Below are positions 20,180 to 24,104 of a stretch of DNA of 24,104 nucleotides, piece after piece; the stretch's first letter is position 1; every line of letters starts with the position of its first letter. Source of the stretch: Rhizophagus sp. LPA8_4_AMF. Lineage: Eukaryota; Glomeromycota; Glomeromycetes; Glomerales; Glomeraceae. The position numbers and the translations under genes are program-made. The notes beneath the pieces were generated by a model. The model ran no database searches. It had not been told where the DNA came from and saw only the letters and a list, made by a program, of their open reading frames with translations. The stretch is from the NCBI GenBank assembly GCA_021464525.1, contig JADRCO010000964.1, positions 1 through 24,104 on the forward strand, written 5' to 3'.

Positions 20180-21438
20180 TCACAACCAATTTTGGCAAAT
20201 AATCAATAAATACTGAAAATCAATGAGGTTCCATTATGAATGAAAGTAATTTATTACTTTATTTATTATAATAATATCGCAACATCAACAATGTGAAATA
20301 AAGAATTCATATCCTCATTATGCAGGATCTTAAAATTTTACATAGATTTGTTTGTAATTTTTCACATAGTAACTAGAATCAGTCATTTGAACAAATGATC
20401 AGCAGTCATTTGAAAGTCAAATGACAAATTATCATCATTTACGAATATGTCAGTATATCATATCATGTGACCTTATAATTCCGGTCAAACCATATATCCC
20501 TAATTCTAGCCTACTAGTACTTTTATAGCTAATAGCTTAAGCAATGTTCTAGGTTATTTATGGGGTATAATAAGGAATGAGTAATGAATGATACGAATTG
20601 ATTAGATTTATTTAGGATTGGCTGTTGGATTGTATCATTGAGATGAGCCTTAAAAAAGAAATTCTTTTTTTTTGAGAAATGTTAGTGTAGTGCGACCATA
20701 AATCTAATAGTTTTCTAAAAACCGAAAAAGAATTGTGTAAACAAATTATGATCATTATTAATACTGTCATCATTTTCATTTGTCTAGATAAGAAATAGCA
20801 TCTCAATTCTCAAAGCTTCTCACAAAAGCTCCATAAGGTAAATTTACGAACAAATTAGAAAAAAGTTAAAATGTCCGGTGTACTTTCCTCAGACAATTTT
20901 ACTTAATTTGTTTATATTATTGTAGAATCAAGATTCATTGTAATGTAATTATTAATATACCACTATATCACTATATCACTTATTAGTTGTTTATTGAACG
21001 TGCAGCTATTAGACTTTTATTGATTACAATCAATGTAATTATGACGCTAAACTAAGATTAGCGTTTTCTTTGTGAGTCACATACTATCATTCAACAAGAT
21101 ACAGATTATCATCTTTAGAGACTAGTTATTTACGGGTTTATTTGAATTTTTTTATAGTTGATAATTTAATAAAATAAACTGAACCAGCAAAGAATATCAA
21201 AGAAAATCACGTTAAGTTTCTATTTAGGCTCTGAGATGACAATTTTTTTTTATAAATACTCGAAAAATTTCTCTGTCGAGAATTCTTAATATATTACTAC
21301 TACAGAAAAAAGATCCTGCAAAAACGGCAATAATCAGTATAACATTCTTTATTAATATTTCGATATTTATACAAAAAATTTCGGTTTTCTATTAGTTGAT
21401 ATTTATACAAAAAAAAAAAAACGCAAAATCATAAATCG
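20180..21438. other. AT-rich stretch with a small inverted repeat and no supported gene
   Basis: Contains GTCATTTG-AAAGT-CAAATGAC, a perfect 8-bp inverted repeat (20405-20425), with a related AGTCATTTGAACAAATGAT copy just before it. The frame 20612-20806 (minus) is not convincing. Just before the gene at 21439, GATATTTATACAAAAAA occurs twice (21362-21378 and 21399-21415). This could be upstream promoter sequence or simple duplication. Confidence 0.45.
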
Positions 21439-21699
21439 ATGTCACCAAAAAATTTCAGACAAAGGATTATTAAACGAAGAGCGCGCAGGTCGTCACAATT
21501 TGTTAATAATATACCCCAAAACCACGGTTTACGAATTAATAATTCCAATACCATCAATCGAATTGTTCGAATAACTACACCGCAAATTACAGAAAATCTT
21601 ATAGTAAATAATTTCTTTAATGGATCGAATTTTCATGGTAGTAACGATAACTTTGAATCATTAATTCTACCCGCAGGATCTTCGCTCTCAATCATTTAG
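21439..21699 (+). CDS. Small protein of an unrecognised two-member family (member B, 86 residues)
   Basis: The frame starts at a true ATG and ends in TAG without breaks. It is the relative of the minus-strand gene at 14378-14620. The N-terminus is basic (FRQRIIKRRARRSSQ). Then come INNSNTINRIVRITTPQIT (about residues 34-52), NFFNG (about 59-63) and FESLILPAGSS (about 73-83), all shared with member A, while the stretches between differ in sequence and length. At DNA level the strongest block (RITTPQIT) is nearly identical, and elsewhere the two have diverged well. That argues for an old duplication with selection on the motifs, not a recent copy. There is no signal peptide, membrane segment or Cys. 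No known family is recognised. The two genes lie about 7 kb apart on opposite strands. Confidence 0.6.
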   Translation: MSPKNFRQRIIKRRARRSSQFVNNIPQNHGLRINNSNTINRIVRITTPQITENLIVNNFFNGSNFHGSNDNFESLILPAGSSLSII

Positions 21700-23350
21700 A
21701 AAATATTATTAACATGAATATCTTTTGATTGTTCTAAATTTAATATTCTTTTATTAGGCTGAATTTTTTTACTTGTTACTATATGAAAAAGAATGTGATT
21801 ACAATTTAGATACTATAATTATCTTTGGCGTTTGACGATCCGTTTCAGATTTTTTTTTTGTTTATATCATGTATCCTGACATCACATCATTGGTTGAAAT
21901 AATTAATAATGTTGACACATAAAAAAGAGATTTTTCATTTTTTTTTTAATCGATTATCTATACTGAACTAAAAAAAAAAATGTAATTACAGTATTACACG
22001 ATAGAAATTTCATTGAAATATTACTGACGGAGAAACTATAGACAATTTTAATTGGATGTTGTTTGTTTGTCACATTTTGAATATATTTTTTTCTTAACAT
22101 TTTTAGACATTTATATATAGGCTGAGTAGGAAATTAGGCTTTAGATATTAAATGAAATTGTTTGCTACATTGCATTAAATATTTGAAAATATTTAGTAGA
22201 TCATAATCAACTTTTGTTTCATTTAAAGTATTTTATAATAATATTCAAACCTCTTTTTCTACGTTTAGAGTAAACGAATTGAACCCTTCTTGGATATATG
22301 ATATGATTTGTCCAACAAATTATGGTCAAATAGAGAAAGTAGTATTATAATTATTTATATACATGTTTTTTTTCTAAGGGGTAAAATTAAATATTTGGTC
22401 AACGATTCAGGTTTAAAAGTCATTATAGTATGCGAGATTTAGTATTGATAACGACATGAAATTTTTATTGTGAATTTATCTCCACAAATCAATTTATAAA
22501 ACAAGTACTAGGCTGCTAGTCTGACCGCGTTTACTTCACTAAATTTGATAATATACTATATTCAGCTAAAATACTATACAAAAGTGGGCTGATTTGCAGT
22601 GGATTTAGTGTTGTATTTAACTATATCGGTTTTGTTAAGATTTGATGGGCTTACATTTTGTTGTAGCGAATCAATAAAAATTATTTATTTATTTATCATA
22701 TGTTGTTAAAATTCCCTCAAGTAAACAATTGTTTTCATTGAATAATGACTCAAACCATAGCGATAATACACTACATATTTAGAAGTTTTGACAATGATAG
22801 TCGTGGGTAATAAAAGAAAATTAATTAGGAAAAATTATTTTTCATGAGATCTTCACAAGTCAGATGCATAAAAATGTGAAAATAGGTATAAATTAATAAA
22901 TTTGGATTAATTGAAACGAACTGTATCACCAAAAGATATAAATAATTTATAATAAATTTATAATAAATTATTCTCTTACAATAGAAATTAAGAATGAGTT
23001 TCCAACATCTTTAACTTGTCAGATTACCGATGCAACCACGTTTAATGTCAAAGAAAAAACAATGTTGCCGTTTTTTACTATATACAGTAGTATGTATTTT
23101 GTTATTAATTCTGGTCAAACTTGCCAATTAGTAACTACAAAGCGGGATAAAATACTCGGAATTATCTAATTATGCACCGAATATGTGTTGTTGAACTATT
23201 TTAATTACCAACATGATATTCTAGTTGTGACTCTCTTCGTGTATAAACATCTTTGGATGAGGCGTAGTCATCTATTGTTTGTTGTTGACGTTATCAAAGT
23301 TCAGTTCCCCACATCTCAACTATTGCCGGCGTCCTAAATCAAATAAAGAA
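21700..23350. other. AT-rich stretch with no supported gene
   Basis: Homopolymer runs and short palindromes such as ACTAGGCTGCTAGT (about 22507-22520). A TGATGGGC...TGTAGCGAATCAATAAA segment runs into ATTT repeats at about 22644-22695; this resembles a retroelement 3' tail but is too weak to call. Two near-identical AAATTTATAATAAATT-type units sit near 22945-22970. Confidence 0.4.
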
Positions 23351-23512
23351 ATGTGTTCGAAACCATCTGCATTAGCAGTACCTGCCCAATCGTTCAAATA
23401 TGGTAGAGAAATCTGCAACTTTTGCAAATCTTTAACTGAAAATCATTCATTTAAAATTAATCGCGGTAATTACAGTATATCAATTATTTTAAAATTATTA
23501 ATAATTTTTTAA
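23351..23512 (+). CDS. Doubtful short open frame with a CxxC motif
   Basis: From the ATG at 23351 there are 53 codons to TAA. The first two thirds look protein-like (PSALAVPAQSFKYGREICNF and CKSLTENHSFKINR, with CNFC as a possible metal-binding pair), while the end is plain AT-rich sequence. The frame is open upstream to 23279 without an earlier ATG. A GTAATT splice donor follows FKINR, so this may be an exon or a gene fragment. No family is recognised. Confidence 0.25.
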   Translation: MCSKPSALAVPAQSFKYGREICNFCKSLTENHSFKINRGNYSISIILKLLIIF

Positions 23513-23650
23513 TGAAATGGCAACAACGATAATTATAATAAATATATAGTATATATATAAATAAAAAATTTAGTCAAATATAAAAATATAATTTACAATA
23601 AAAATTCTTTTTAAAATTTATACTGTATTTAAAAAGACGACGATTTCTAT

Positions 23651-23851
23651 ATGTACGCACGGGGTGTTCAATTAATGTTGGGCAGAATTAAGTTTAACGA
23701 AAAAACAGAAGAAAAACAGAATTTGTTAAATAAGTTAAAATTGACATTCGAAACCAACTTTGATGCTTTAAGTAAACTTGCAGAGCAGACAAAAATACAC
23801 ATACTGTATATGTTCCTTTTAAAATTATTTATTAAAAATTTTTATATATAA
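23651..23851 (+). CDS. Doubtful 66-codon open frame, helical and charged
   Basis: Starts at a true ATG. Residues 13-49 (RIKFNEKTEEKQNLLNKLKL and on to KLAEQTK) look like an amphipathic helical segment of a real protein; the final 17 residues are hydrophobic AT-rich sequence and may be intron read-through. A GTATAT donor at 23806 is possible, but the acceptor I tried near 23865 leads quickly to a stop. It could be a gene fragment or an exon of a gene continuing past the window. No family is recognised. Confidence 0.3.
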   Translation: MYARGVQLMLGRIKFNEKTEEKQNLLNKLKLTFETNFDALSKLAEQTKIHILYMFLLKLFIKNFYI

Positions 23852-23865
23852 TTTTTTATATGTAG

Positions 23866-23933
23866 TCACGTGATACACGTATGAACACCCATCTTCCCCA
23901 GTATCACCACAAAAAATTTCACCCCCACGTGAC
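23866..23933. promoter_or_regulatory. Paired CACGTG sites in a GC-richer patch
   Basis: TCACGTGA (23866-23873) and CCCACGTGAC (23924-23933) both contain the E-box core CACGTG, which fungal bHLH factors bind. They lie in a locally GC-richer patch (about 23866-23950) within AT-rich DNA. This could be the promoter of a gene beyond the window or of a minus-strand transcript. The assignment is by motif only. Confidence 0.3.
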
Positions 23934-24104
23934 TTGTGTGGCGCGGTGACACAATCAGTATATTTGTTTATTGTTTATTCATTTCAACAAAAACTAATTT
24001 CTCTCCTCCTTTTTTCCCTCACGTTAAAATATTATTAAAAATCCATTACACAATAAAAAAATTTAAATATTTTTGAAAAGCTTGAGTGTAGAATATTGTT
24101 ATAA

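Noticed and set aside
22500-22695. Possible non-LTR retroelement 3' end running into ATTT repeats
   Set aside because: Only a weak TGATGGGC...AATAAA pattern and a simple repeat tail; no coding remnant is visible to support it.

Overview
The window looks like AT-rich nuclear DNA of an early-diverging fungus, most likely an arbuscular mycorrhizal fungus of the Rhizophagus type. The evidence is the very low GC content, long poly-A/T runs and low gene density, together with short GT-AG introns, several small non-autonomous transposons, a decayed BTB-BACK-TLDc gene (a family greatly expanded in Glomeromycotina), and fragments of fungal-type mitochondrial genes. The species name is inference.

Layout. 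Positions 1-85 are one end of a hAT-like transposon. A 117-codon single-exon gene of unknown function lies at 3067-3420. From 7262 to 8375 the minus strand carries a mosaic: a possible retroelement tail, unassigned open frames, and a nuclear copy of mitochondrial DNA in which broken nad5 and nad4 pieces abut. Positions 8925-9634 are a foldback element whose two arms are inverted arrays of a 16-bp repeat. Positions 9911-10079 and 15234-15378 are two miniature inverted-repeat elements (MITEs). A TATA box at 13971 sits before a possible short spliced transcript.

Two small single-exon genes, 14378-14620 (minus) and 21439-21699 (plus), encode clearly related proteins of 80 and 86 residues with no family I recognise. 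Between them lie an 85-base mitochondrial large-subunit rRNA fragment (17191-17275), a probable four-exon gene for a small secreted protein (17633-18261, minus) and the BTB-TLDc pseudogene (18680-19979, minus).

No pathway or operon-like organisation is visible. The intact candidates are small, lineage-specific-looking proteins scattered among transposon remnants and nuclear mitochondrial DNA, as in the fast-evolving part of such a genome. The strongest leads are the two-member small-protein family, the spliced secreted-protein gene whose first intron seems to lack an AG acceptor, and the 16-bp-array foldback element. No convincing tRNA, 5S rRNA or CRISPR array was seen.
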